A stretch of 64,000 nucleotides of DNA from Streptomyces sp. SAT1. GTDB taxonomy: Bacteria; Actinomycetota; Actinomycetes; Streptomycetales; Streptomycetaceae. The notes beneath the pieces were generated by a model. The model made no database searches. It was given only the letters and a program-made list of their open reading frames with translations, and had not been told where the DNA came from. The stretch is from contig NZ_CP015849.1 in NCBI RefSeq assembly GCF_001654495.1, forward strand, positions 1,323,001 through 1,387,000. The letters run 5' to 3'. The translations under genes were made by a program, and so were the position numbers. Numbering within the stretch: position 1 is the stretch's first letter; each line of letters begins with the position of its first letter. Below, one piece after another: positions 1 through 8,235 of this stretch.

Positions 1-52
1 CGTCGTTCAGCTCCTTGAGCATCCAGTCGAAGTTGGCACGCTGCTGGATCAC
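1..52 (-). CDS. cvnB: Roadblock/LC7-type conservon protein CvnB, N-terminal fragment
   Basis: Only the first 17 codons are inside the window (V-I-Q-Q-R-A-N-F-D-W-M-L...). They match the usual beginning of the roadblock/LC7 protein that follows the sensor kinase in Streptomyces conservons. The GTG start overlaps the TGA stop of the upstream cvnA by 4 bp (GTGA), so the two are translationally coupled. In conservons this protein forms a membrane-proximal complex with CvnA, CvnC (DUF742) and the small GTPase CvnD. The identification rests on context and a short peptide, so it is firm as a gene but moderate as a family call. Confidence 0.75.
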   Translation of the reverse strand, partial: MIQQRANFDWMLKELND

Positions 53-1665
53 TTGAGGTCCCCCTCGTCGTCGGCTCCGTCACGGGCCGGCTTCTCGATC
101 AGGTGCAGGAACGCGGTCGGGTCCTGGGTGAACGCGGTCGGGTCCGGGCCCGGGTTGTCCTTCTTCAGGCCGTCCCAGAACGCCTCCACCCACAGGCCGG
201 GCTCGGTCTCCTGCTGCGCGGGCCGGCGGACGGCGGCCCGGGGCGTGCTCCACACGGAGCCGCCCTCCTGCTCGGCCCGTTCGGCGGCGACCTGTTCGGC
301 GATGCGCTGGCTGAGCGGGATCTTGACCCGGCTGCGGCGCTGCGGCAGGCCGCCCGGCGTCCATTCGGTGACCTCGGGGACCTCGTCCTCCATCGGGACC
401 GAGGCGGGAATGCGCGGGCTGGTGGGGCGGCGCTTCTTGGGGGCGCGCTTGGGTCCCTCGACGGCGTCCTCGCCGGGCCGCGGGATGGAGGTGGCGCCGA
501 TGCCGTGGGCGAGCCCGGGGGCCGGATCGGTGGTCATCATGTCGCTGGGCACGACGAGGACGGCGCGGACCCCGCCGTACGCGGAGGCCCGCAGGGAGAC
601 CTGCATCTTGTACGCCGTGCACAGGCGGCCGACGACGGCGAGGCCGAGCCGCGGGCTCTCGGCCAGCTCCTGGAGGTCGACCCCGGCCTTGGCCGCCTCG
701 ACCAGCTTCTCGATCCGGGCGCGGGACTCCTCGTTGAGGCTGACGCCGCCGTCCTCGATCTCGATGGCGACGCCGCTCTGCACCTCCACGGCGGTCACGT
801 GCACCTTGGTCTGCGGGGGCGAGTAGCGGGTGGCGTTGTCGAGGAGTTCGGCGGCGGCGTGGATGACCGGCTCGACGTCGGTGCCCTTGATGTTGACCTT
901 GGCGATGGAGTGCAGTTCGATGCGCCGGTACTCCAGGATCCGGGACATGGCGCCGCGCAGCACGCTGTAGAGCGTGACCGGGTTGGGCCACTGGCGGCCG
1001 GGGCGGCCGCCGCCGAGGACGGAGATGGAGTCGGCGAGGCGGCCGATCAGCGCGGTGCCGTGGTCGATGCGCAGCAGGTCGTCGAAGACCTCGGGGCTGC
1101 GGCCGTGGTCCTCCTCCATCTCCCGCAGTTCCTTGGCCTGCTGGTGCACGATCGCCTGCACCCGGCGGGCGATGCTGACGAAGGAGCGCTGCGTGGAGTC
1201 CCGCATGGACTCCTCCTGGTCCACGATCTTGAGGATCATGCGGACCACCGCGCGCTGCGGCTCCGGGATCCGGCACCACTCCGGGTCGCCGTCGATGAGG
1301 TCGCGCATGACCTCGCGCGGGGTGTGGCTGGCGCGCAGATAGGCGACGGCGGCCGGGAGGATCTCCGAGGCCAGGTAGGAGATCTCCTCGTCGTGGCCGG
1401 CGATGCGCCGCTTCAGGTAGTCGGTCTGCCGGGCGTGCTCGGCCCGCTGCTCGCGTACGGTGCGGCCGCGGCGCACCGCTTCGGCGGCCGTGAGGAGCAC
1501 CAGGAGGGTGGCGAGGGCGCCGCAGCAGCCCACGGCGAGGCGGGCCGGGTCCGCCACCAGGGCGACGGCGGCGCCGGTGGCCGCCGCCATCAGTATGACC
1601 GGGAGCAGCAGCACGCGTGCGCGGGGAAGTTCGCGGCTGCCGGGAGGCGATTGGACACTCACCAT
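49..1665 (-). CDS. cvnA: Conservon sensor histidine kinase-like ATPase CvnA (cvnA9/rarA type)
   Basis: A 538-residue membrane protein. Two adjacent hydrophobic segments sit near residues 15-60, followed by a cytoplasmic linker and a HATPase_c domain with N-box (ELLDNATRYSPP) and G-box (EIEDGGV). No dimerisation histidine is obvious, as is usual for CvnA/nitrate-sensor-like proteins. The C-terminal third is low-complexity and charged. The ATG at 1665 is chosen because AGAAGG lies 7 bp upstream; the longer reading has no ribosome site. Its stop overlaps cvnB. The position beside helY/tatC/tatA matches, from memory, S. coelicolor cvn9 (rarA), which influences aerial mycelium formation. The paralogue number is an inference from synteny. 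Confidence 0.88.
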   Translation of the reverse strand: MVSVQSPPGSRELPRARVLLLPVILMAAATGAAVALVADPARLAVGCCGALATLLVLLTAAEAVRRGRTVREQRAEHARQTDYLKRRIAGHDEEISYLASEILPAAVAYLRASHTPREVMRDLIDGDPEWCRIPEPQRAVVRMILKIVDQEESMRDSTQRSFVSIARRVQAIVHQQAKELREMEEDHGRSPEVFDDLLRIDHGTALIGRLADSISVLGGGRPGRQWPNPVTLYSVLRGAMSRILEYRRIELHSIAKVNIKGTDVEPVIHAAAELLDNATRYSPPQTKVHVTAVEVQSGVAIEIEDGGVSLNEESRARIEKLVEAAKAGVDLQELAESPRLGLAVVGRLCTAYKMQVSLRASAYGGVRAVLVVPSDMMTTDPAPGLAHGIGATSIPRPGEDAVEGPKRAPKKRRPTSPRIPASVPMEDEVPEVTEWTPGGLPQRRSRVKIPLSQRIAEQVAAERAEQEGGSVWSTPRAAVRRPAQQETEPGLWVEAFWDGLKKDNPGPDPTAFTQDPTAFLHLIEKPARDGADDEGDLK

Positions 1666-1743
1666 GTAAGCCTTCTGAGATGAATCGGCGGGGGTGGTTC
1701 GGGGCAGCGTCGGGCCGGGTGGGTCGGCGAACTGCCGCACCTT

Positions 1744-1769
1744 GGAACATGGGGAACATTGGGGAACAA
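1744..1769. promoter_or_regulatory. Three helically phased GGAACA direct repeats upstream of cvnA
   Basis: GGAACA begins at 1744, 1753 and 1763, the last two within GGGGAACA. The 9-10 bp spacing puts all copies on one face of the helix, 79-104 bp upstream of the cvnA start. This looks like a tandem operator, but the binding protein is unknown. The rest of the 1666-2041 interval holds only the helY terminator and no convincing gene. Confidence 0.4.
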
Positions 1770-1967
1770 ACGCACGAATACCCATCAACTCGGTGCGCTG
1801 CGGGCGAGCTTAGTCCGACCGGATCAACGCCGTGTCATCTTCGGCAACCGCCTGAAACGGGCCGGGAGACTGGAGTACCCTCGGCCGTTTCGCACGCCGC
1901 GGATTCACTCGAACACCGACCGTGACGACGTACGGGCATACGACGGCCCGTCACCGGGACGGGTGAG

Positions 1968-2026
1968 AAAAGGCCCTGGGGCGTGACCGCGCGCGGACCG
2001 ACCGCACACCGTCACGCCCCAGGGCC
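1968..2026 (-). terminator. Intrinsic terminator of helY
   Basis: A perfect 16-bp stem (1972-1987 with 2011-2026, 23-nt loop) lies 15 bp past the helY stop. On the minus strand it is followed directly by TTTTC. The U-run makes it a classical intrinsic terminator, uncommon in such high-GC DNA. Confidence 0.85.
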
Positions 2027-2041
2027 CCGGGACGGGTGGAC

Positions 2042-4849
2042 TCACCCGACCGACGAGTAGGCGACCACTCCCCTCAGCAGGCCGTCGACCGCCTTGCGCG
2101 CGTTCTTCGCCACGGTGGAGTCCTCCGTGGGAGCCGCCGCCGAGATCTGCCCGAGGACGTCGATGACCTGCTTGCACCAGCGCACGAAGTCGCCGGCCGG
2201 CATCTCCGCCTCGCGCAGCACCTCGTCGAGGCCCTTGCCCGACGCCCACATGTACGCGGCCCAGGCGAAGCCGAGGTCGGGCTCGCGCTGGCCGACGCCC
2301 TCGGTCTGGCTGATCCGGAAGTCCTCCTCCAGGGCGTCCAGACGGCCCCAGATGCGCACCATCTCCCCGAGCGCGGCCTTCGCCCGGCCCGAGGGCAGCT
2401 TGGGCGCCATGGCGTCGTCGGCGGCCCGTGCCTCGTACACCAACGCCGAGACGCACGCGGCGAGTTCGGCCGGACCCAGGCCCTCCCACACCCGCTCGCG
2501 CAGGCATTCGCTGGCGAGCAGGTCGAGTTCGCCGTAGAGCCGGGCCAGGCGCTTGCCGTGCTCGGTCACCTCGTCACCGCGCAGATAGTCCAGCTCGGTC
2601 AGGAGCGCGACGATCCGGTCGAAGGTGCGCGCGATGGTGTTCGTGCGGCCCTCGATGCGGTGCTCCAGCTGCCGGGTGTCCCGCATCAGCCGGTGGTAGC
2701 GCTCGGCCCAGCGGGCGTGGTCCTCGCGGTCGTCGCAGCCGTGGCACGGGTGGGCCCGCAGGGCGGTGCGCAGCCGGGCGATCTCCCGGTCGTCGACCGC
2801 CTGCGAACGCCGCTTGCGGTGCCGCTCGGGCGGGATGTGCCCGGCCTTGGTGCGCAGCGCGGAGGCCAGGTCGCGGCGGGACTGCGGGGAGCGCGGATTG
2901 AACGACTTCGGGATCCGCATCCGCTCCAGCGGCTCCACCGGCACCGGGAAGTCGATGGCCGCCAGCCGCTTGACCTGGCGCTCGGCGGTCAGCACCAGCG
3001 GACGCGGGCCGTCCTGGTGATCGAAGCCGCGGTGTCCGTGGGAGCGGCCGGCCGGCAGCCCCGGATCCAGCACCAGCGCCAGGCCCGCGAACTTGCCGGT
3101 GGGCACATGGATGACGTCACCGGGCTTGAGCTTCTCCAGCGCCACGGCGGCCTCGGCCCGCCGCTGGGTGGCCCCCTGGCGGGCCAGTTCGTTCTCCCGG
3201 TCCTTCAGCTCGCGGCGCAGTCGCGCGTACTCCGTGAAGTCGCCGAGATGGCAGGTCATCGACTCCTCGTAGCCCGACAGGCCCTCCTCGTTGCGCTGCA
3301 CCTGCCGGGAGATGCCGACGACCGAGCGGTCCGCCTGGAACTGCGCGAAGGAGGTCTCCAGCAGTTCCCGCGAGCGGTGCCGGCCGAACTGCTCGACCAG
3401 GTTGACCGCCATGTTGTACGACGGCTTGAAGCTGGAGCGCAGCGGGTACGTACGGGTGCCCGCCAGGCCCGCCAGGTGCTCGGGGTTCATGGCGCGCTGC
3501 CACAGCACCACCGCGTGCCCCTCGACGTCGATGCCGCGGCGGCCGGCCCGTCCGGTGAGCTGGGTGTACTCGCCGGGAGTGATGTCCGCGTGCTGCTCGC
3601 CGTTCCACTTGACGAGCTTCTCCAGGACCACCGAGCGGGCCGGCATGTTGATGCCCAGGGCCAGGGTCTCGGTGGCGAAGACCGCCTTGACCAGGCCCCG
3701 CACGAACAGCTCCTCGACGACCTCCTTGAAGGTCGGGAGCATGCCGGCGTGGTGGGCGGCGATGCCGCGCTCCAGGCCCTCCAGCCATTCGTAGTAGCCG
3801 AGGACGTGCAGGTCCTCGCGCGGGATGGCGGCGGTGCGCTCCTCGACGAGGGCGCGGACCTGCTCCCGCGCCTCCTCGTCGTTGAGCCTGAGACCCGCGT
3901 ACAGGCACTGCTGGACGGCGGCCTCGCAGGCGGCGCGGCTGAAGATGAAGGTGATGGCGGGCAGCAGGCCCTCGGCGTCGAGCCGCTCGATCACCTCGGG
4001 GCGGCCCGGCGTCCAGATCCGGGAGCGCTGGCGGCGCTCGCGCTCGCGGTCCGCCTCGCGCATGTTCCGGCCGCGTCTGCGGTCCTGGTACGACGGCCTG
4101 CTGGCCTCCATCCGGGCCATGCGCATGAGGTCGGGGTTGACGGCCTTCTTGTGGCCCTCGCCCTCCTCGAACAGGTCGTACATCCGGCGCCCGGCCAGCA
4201 CGTGCTGGAACAGCGGGACGGGGCGGTGCTCGGAGACGATCACCTCGGTGTCGCCGCGGACGGTGTCCAGCCAGTCACCGAACTCCTCGGCGTTGGACAC
4301 GGTCGCCGACAGTGACACCAGCGTCACCGACTCGGGCAGGTGGATGATCACCTCCTCCCAGACGGCACCGCGGAAGCGGTCGGAGAGGTAGTGCACCTCG
4401 TCCATGACCACATAGCCGAGGCCGCGCAGCGTCTGGGAGCCCGCGTACAGCATGTTCCGCAGGACCTCGGTGGTCATCACGACCACCGGGGCGTCGGAGT
4501 TCACGCTGTTGTCGCCGGTGAGCAGGCCTACCTTGTCGCTGCCGTAGCGGCGGCACAGGTCGGAGTACTTCTGGTTGGACAGCGCCTTGATGGGGGTCGT
4601 GTAGAAGCACTTCTTGCCCTGCTGGAGGGCGAGATGGACGGCGAACTCGCCCACGATCGTCTTGCCGGAGCCGGTGGGCGCGGCGACCAGCACGCCCTTG
4701 CCCGCCTCCAGGGCCTGGCAGGCCTCGATCTGGAACGGGTCGAGGCCGAAGTCGTACATCTCGCGGAAACCCGCGAGCGCGGTGGCCTGCTCGGCAGCTC
4801 GCCTGCGCGCTGCCGCGTACCGCTCGGCCGGTGAGAGGTCCTGAGTCAT
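2042..4849 (-). CDS. helY: DEAD/DEAH-box RNA helicase, HelY (Ski2/Mtr4-like)
   Basis: A 935-residue superfamily 2 helicase. Walker A PTGSGKT is at residues 58-64, the DEVH box at 150-153 and motif III (SLSATVSN) follows. Motif VI is present as QLTGRAGRRGID. A long C-terminal half holds the arch/ratchet region typical of the Ski2/Mtr4 branch. These enzymes unwind RNA with ATP and are linked to RNA decay or processing; the substrate of actinobacterial HelY is poorly known. It closes the pafBC-tatA-tatC-helY order also known in mycobacteria. The ATG at 4849 gives the standard N-terminus; the 5' extension in the same frame is an antisense-type shadow. Confidence 0.93.
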   Translation of the reverse strand: MTQDLSPAERYAAARRRAAEQATALAGFREMYDFGLDPFQIEACQALEAGKGVLVAAPTGSGKTIVGEFAVHLALQQGKKCFYTTPIKALSNQKYSDLCRRYGSDKVGLLTGDNSVNSDAPVVVMTTEVLRNMLYAGSQTLRGLGYVVMDEVHYLSDRFRGAVWEEVIIHLPESVTLVSLSATVSNAEEFGDWLDTVRGDTEVIVSEHRPVPLFQHVLAGRRMYDLFEEGEGHKKAVNPDLMRMARMEASRPSYQDRRRGRNMREADRERERRQRSRIWTPGRPEVIERLDAEGLLPAITFIFSRAACEAAVQQCLYAGLRLNDEEAREQVRALVEERTAAIPREDLHVLGYYEWLEGLERGIAAHHAGMLPTFKEVVEELFVRGLVKAVFATETLALGINMPARSVVLEKLVKWNGEQHADITPGEYTQLTGRAGRRGIDVEGHAVVLWQRAMNPEHLAGLAGTRTYPLRSSFKPSYNMAVNLVEQFGRHRSRELLETSFAQFQADRSVVGISRQVQRNEEGLSGYEESMTCHLGDFTEYARLRRELKDRENELARQGATQRRAEAAVALEKLKPGDVIHVPTGKFAGLALVLDPGLPAGRSHGHRGFDHQDGPRPLVLTAERQVKRLAAIDFPVPVEPLERMRIPKSFNPRSPQSRRDLASALRTKAGHIPPERHRKRRSQAVDDREIARLRTALRAHPCHGCDDREDHARWAERYHRLMRDTRQLEHRIEGRTNTIARTFDRIVALLTELDYLRGDEVTEHGKRLARLYGELDLLASECLRERVWEGLGPAELAACVSALVYEARAADDAMAPKLPSGRAKAALGEMVRIWGRLDALEEDFRISQTEGVGQREPDLGFAWAAYMWASGKGLDEVLREAEMPAGDFVRWCKQVIDVLGQISAAAPTEDSTVAKNARKAVDGLLRGVVAYSSVG

Positions 4850-4966
4850 CGTGCTTTCGAGCGTACCGGGCCGCACCGACAACAGGACGATCATTATCCC
4901 GATCGCCCAGACCTGCCGGGTCCCGCCCCGGGCGGCCGGGACCTGACCGGCCCCCCCCGGCACGCA

Positions 4967-5005
4967 CGAGGGCCGGCCGCTCGCGGGGCGAGGGGCCGGC
5001 CCTCG
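4967..5005 (-). terminator. Hairpin terminator after tatC
   Basis: A perfect 12-bp GC stem (4967-4978 with 4994-5005, 15-nt loop) lies 39 bp beyond the tatC stop. There is no U-run. It separates tat transcription from helY, which begins about 118 bp further on. Confidence 0.6.
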
Positions 5006-5043
5006 CGGACGCCTGCGGCCGCCGGGGTCGGGTGCGGCCGGGG

Positions 5044-5988
5044 TCAGGTCACGTCGTCGTAGCCGTTGACCCGCTCGGGGCCGGACTGCTCGGGCACCGA
5101 CCGGCCGGCGCCGACGGGCTCGATCTCGCCGATGTCCTCGGGCGTGAGGTCGAGGTCGGAGGCCTCGTCGTCGGACAGGCCGCCTCCCGCGCGCCGCTGC
5201 TTGCGGCGGTCGTTCAGCATGGAGAAGCCCACGGCGATGAAGAACAGTCCCCAGATCGGTGCCGCGAGGGACAGCATGGTCCCCGGGTCCGGGCTGGGCG
5301 TCGCCACGGCGGCGAAGGCCGCGATACCGACGATCATGCCGCGCCACCAGCCGAGCATGCGCCGGCCGGACAGCACACCGGTGAGGTTGAGCATGATCAG
5401 CAGCAGCGGCATCTCGAAGGCGAGGCCGAAGACGACGACCATGCGGATGCTCAGGTCGAGCAGGTCGTCCAGGGGCAGCAGGTTCTCGGCGTTGCTGGGC
5501 GTCAGGTCGATCAGGAACTTCGCCGTCGTCGGCAGCACGTTGTAGGCGAGGTAGCCGCCGGCGAGGAAGAGGGGGAAGCCGAACGCCACGAAGGCGTAGG
5601 CGTACTTCTTCTCGTTGCGGTGCAGACCGGGCGCCACGAACGCCCACAGCTGGTACAGCCACACCGGCGACGCCAGCACGATGCCCGTCGTCAGGGCGAC
5701 CTTCAGGGCCAGGGTGAAGGGCGCCAGCAGGCCGCTGACGGTGAGGTGCGCGCAGTGCACGTCCTTCGACTTGGCCAGATTCCCGAACGAGTCCGGGCAT
5801 CCGATGGAGTCCAGCACCGGCCGGGTGATGAAGTCGGTGATGTCCTTGTAGTAGAAGGCCGCCGCCACCGTCACGACGAGGATCGCCAGGACACCCTTCG
5901 CGAGCCGGTTGCGCAGCTCGCGCAAGTGGTCCGCGAGCGGCATGCGCCCCTCGGGATCCCTCTCCTTTTTAAGGGCAGGTTTGAGCAA
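5044..5988 (-). CDS. tatC: Sec-independent protein translocase subunit TatC
   Basis: A 314-residue multi-pass membrane protein. The N-terminal stretch MPLADHLRELRNRL is the TatC signature that contributes to binding of the twin-arginine signal peptide. Six membrane segments follow, with the FLLGGY-like region (PLFLAGGYLAYN) in the middle. The final 60 residues are a charged cytoplasmic tail, longer than in E. coli. The start is TTG at 5988, supported by GAGGAAG 5-11 bp upstream. It lies 50 bp after tatA, with which it forms an operon. With TatA and a TatB encoded elsewhere it exports folded proteins, an especially heavily used route in Streptomyces. Confidence 0.97.
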   Translation of the reverse strand: MLKPALKKERDPEGRMPLADHLRELRNRLAKGVLAILVVTVAAAFYYKDITDFITRPVLDSIGCPDSFGNLAKSKDVHCAHLTVSGLLAPFTLALKVALTTGIVLASPVWLYQLWAFVAPGLHRNEKKYAYAFVAFGFPLFLAGGYLAYNVLPTTAKFLIDLTPSNAENLLPLDDLLDLSIRMVVVFGLAFEMPLLLIMLNLTGVLSGRRMLGWWRGMIVGIAAFAAVATPSPDPGTMLSLAAPIWGLFFIAVGFSMLNDRRKQRRAGGGLSDDEASDLDLTPEDIGEIEPVGAGRSVPEQSGPERVNGYDDVT

Positions 5989-6038
5989 CCCACTTCCTCA
6001 TCTCGTGCAGTGGACCGGAGAAGGTCCCGGTCCTCGCG

Positions 6039-6332
6039 TCAGCGCTGGGTGGTCGTGTCCGTCGGCTCACCGACCGGGCGGGAGGTGGACACTTCACCGG
6101 GGGCCGCCTGGATCGTGCGCTGGGCCTGCTGCGCCTGCTCCTCCTCGGCCGGCTGGGCGGCGGTCGAGGACGCCTTGCCCTCGCCCTTCATCGCCTTGGC
6201 CTCGCTCTTGAGGATGCGCGCGGACTTGCCGAGCGAACGGGCCATGTCCGGAAGCTTCTTCGAACCGAACACGAGGACGATCACGAGAATCAACAGCACC
6301 AGGTGCCACGGCTCGAGTGCGTTGCGGAACAT
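6039..6332 (-). CDS. tatA: Twin-arginine translocase pore subunit TatA
   Basis: A 97-residue protein with one N-terminal transmembrane helix ([20 protein letters not shown]). The FGSKKLP hinge and the amphipathic helix that follows ([18 protein letters not shown]) define TatA. The tail is Ala/Glu/Gln-rich and disordered. It oligomerises to form the Tat pore. tatC follows after 50 bp on the same strand. The 257-bp upstream interval probably carries the tat promoter; I saw no clear hexamers. Confidence 0.96.
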   Translation of the reverse strand: MFRNALEPWHLVLLILVIVLVFGSKKLPDMARSLGKSARILKSEAKAMKGEGKASSTAAQPAEEEQAQQAQRTIQAAPGEVSTSRPVGEPTDTTTQR

Positions 6333-6589
6333 CAGTCTTCACCTTCTCACTGAGGCGGGGCGGCTGGGCCTGCCCGACGGGACGGACAGGTGTCTGGCCA
6401 TCGTGCTGACAGCGATCGTATCGCCCGGGGATGAACGCGAGACCATCCCCACGTGTACTCGTGCCGTGCGGACCGTGCCTCGTTTCCCGGGCCGCGCGTA
6501 GAGCGTACCCAGCCGGACCAGCGTGGGTACAGGCCGCAGCGCTCCACCAGAAGTGACGTTCGGGACCTCACAGGAGTTCCCGGTCCTTC

Positions 6590-6784
6590 TCACAGGGAGT
6601 CGGCTGCGCGCGCCGCGCTCACCGTCGCCCGCTCCAGATCCTCGGCCGCCCTGCTGATGCGCCGCGCCGAGTCCGACACCTGCCGGCCGAGGCGCTGCGC
6701 CTCCAGGAAGACCCGGACCGCCAGCACACCGAGGACGACAAGTCCCACGAACCCCGCAGCTACCGCGATCATCGGCCACACCAT
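6590..6784 (-). CDS. Small single-pass membrane protein between pafC and tatA
   Basis: 64 residues. An N-terminal hydrophobic helix (MIAVAAGFVGLVVLGVLAV) is followed by a 40-residue charged amphipathic helix rich in Ala, Arg, Glu and Ser. The topology is TatA/B-like, but it lacks the FGxKKLP hinge, so it is not a Tat subunit on the evidence here. It has an ATG start and sits in the conserved paf-tat gene order. Function unknown; a membrane adaptor is only a guess. Its short length makes it easy to miss in automated calls. Confidence 0.7.
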   Translation of the reverse strand: MVWPMIAVAAGFVGLVVLGVLAVRVFLEAQRLGRQVSDSARRISRAAEDLERATVSAARAADSL

Positions 6785-6838
6785 GCCCCTGAGCCTAGAC
6801 GGTCCGCGGACCGTCTTTGCACCGGCCGCCGGGCGGTC

Positions 6839-7129
6839 TCAGACGGCGTGCAGCCGCAGGGTCCTGACCCCGCCGCCGGTGAGCAGCTCCACGATGCGCT
6901 CCCCGGCCGGCTTGCGGACGGTGGCGGCGCACTCGGGGCAGGTGAAGGAGTAGAAGGTGGTGCGGCTGGTGGCGCCGACGACCAGGCGCAGCGCGTCCGC
7001 GCCGAGTTCGAACCGGGCCCGGCAGTCGGGGCAGCAGGCGCGGAACAGCGCGGGTGTGACGTTGCGCATCCCGGCGAAGGCCGTCGCCACCGACATGCCC
7101 TGGCTCCCGGTTGCCGTCGGCTCGTTCAC
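6839..7129 (-). CDS. Small zinc-ribbon-like protein coupled to pafC
   Basis: 96 residues. Two cysteine knuckles, CCPDC and CPEC, about 35 residues apart, suggest a zinc ribbon. The GTG start at 7129 overlaps the pafC stop (7126-7128) in a GTGA, so translation is probably coupled to pafC; an internal ATG at 7096 is the alternative start. Located directly downstream of the WYL regulator pair, it may be a nucleic-acid or protein-binding accessory, but no function is known to me. Confidence 0.75.
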   Translation of the reverse strand: MNEPTATGSQGMSVATAFAGMRNVTPALFRACCPDCRARFELGADALRLVVGATSRTTFYSFTCPECAATVRKPAGERIVELLTGGGVRTLRLHAV

Positions 7130-8217
7130 AGCGCCTGCTCCTGCCTGTCGTCGCCCTGGGCCGGCCCGGCCGAGCCGCCGCGCCCCGCCTGTCCCGTTCC
7201 CGCGCGGCCGGCGGCGCCCGGGGCGTCCGCCGCCCCGATGCCGTCGTACGCCGCCAGGGCCTCGCGCGCCGCCTCCCGGGCGCTGTCGGCCAGCGCGGCC
7301 GGCGCCACGATCCGGCCGTCCGGGCCCAGCCGCAGCGCCAGCCGGCGCAGCGAGGCGGGGTCGGGGGTGCGCAGGGTGATGCGCAGTCCCCCGTCGGGCA
7401 GCTCCTCGGCGCTGTCGTGCGGGTAGTACTCGGCGACCCAGCGCCCGCCGGGACCGACCTCCGCGACGACCTCGGGGTCCTCCGCCGCGGGCTGCACCAG
7501 CGCCTCGGACAGGTCCCGCAGCTCTATCTCCGGGGGCGCCGACGGCTCGTCGAGGATCTTGATCTCGGCGACGCGGTCCAGCCGGAAGGTGCGGCGCGCC
7601 TCGGAGCGGCGGCACCACGCCTCCACATACGTGTGCCCGACACTGACCAGGCGGATGGGGTCGATCTCGCGCTCGGTGACCTCGTCGCGCGCGGGCGAGT
7701 AGTAGCGGATCCAGAGGCGGCGGCGCTCGGAGATGGCCCGGTCGACGTCGGCGAAGACGCCGCCCTCGGACTCGAAGGTGACCGAGAGGCGCGAGCTGGC
7801 GCCCGCCGCCTCGCCCGCCGCCGTCTCCACCTTGGCGGTCGCCCGCAGCAGGGCCTGCCGGTCGCTCTCGCGCAGGCCCGGCAGGGTCGCCACCGCGCGG
7901 GCCGCCACCAGCAGGGCGGTCGCCTCGTCGGCGGCCAGCCGCAGCGGCTCGGCGGCGTCGGCGCCGAGCGCGGCGGGGTTGTGCCACCAGATGCGCTCGC
8001 CGTCGGTGTCGATGTCGAGCAGGTCGCCGCCGCGGAAGCTGGTGCCGCACATGGGCAGCACGTCGAGGTCGGAGACCAGCTCGTCCTCGCTGATGCCGAA
8101 GGCGCGCGCGACGTCCTCGATCCGGGCGCCGGGCCGCTCCCGCAGATACGTCACCAGGGACAGCATCCGCCGGGTCTGGTCGATGGCGTTCGCGGGCCTG
8201 ACCGGTTTGCCTGCCAC
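7126..8217 (-). CDS. pafC: WYL-domain transcriptional regulator PafC
   Basis: 363 residues. The N-terminal winged-HTH region (RRMLSLVTYLRERPGARIED) is followed by a WYL domain around residues 150-240 (RRLWIRYYSPARDE...REIDPIRLV) and a C-terminal WCX extension. In mycobacteria PafB and PafC together activate the LexA-independent DNA-damage regulon. The gene lies 18 bp after pafB and shares its transcript. The GTG start at 8217 has GGGGGAG 10-16 bp upstream. The order pafB-pafC-tatA-tatC-helY is the same as in Mycobacterium, which supports the symbol beyond family level. Confidence 0.9.
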   Translation of the reverse strand: MAGKPVRPANAIDQTRRMLSLVTYLRERPGARIEDVARAFGISEDELVSDLDVLPMCGTSFRGGDLLDIDTDGERIWWHNPAALGADAAEPLRLAADEATALLVAARAVATLPGLRESDRQALLRATAKVETAAGEAAGASSRLSVTFESEGGVFADVDRAISERRRLWIRYYSPARDEVTEREIDPIRLVSVGHTYVEAWCRRSEARRTFRLDRVAEIKILDEPSAPPEIELRDLSEALVQPAAEDPEVVAEVGPGGRWVAEYYPHDSAEELPDGGLRITLRTPDPASLRRLALRLGPDGRIVAPAALADSAREAAREALAAYDGIGAADAPGAAGRAGTGQAGRGGSAGPAQGDDRQEQAL

Positions 8218-8235
8218 AGTGTTGCTCGCTCCCCC

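Noticed and set aside
2036..4315. A 759-codon open frame on the plus strand antisense to helY
   Set aside because: It is complementary to a strongly conserved helicase frame; such long shadow frames are normal at this GC content and the peptide has no recognisable domain.
4949..4960. A run of eight C residues near 4951 as a possible phase-variation tract
   Set aside because: It lies in a non-coding gap, so slippage would not alter a reading frame.
6347..6571. 74-codon minus-strand frame upstream of tatA
   Set aside because: No ribosome site, Arg/Ser/Pro-rich shadow-like composition, and it overlaps the expected tatA promoter region.
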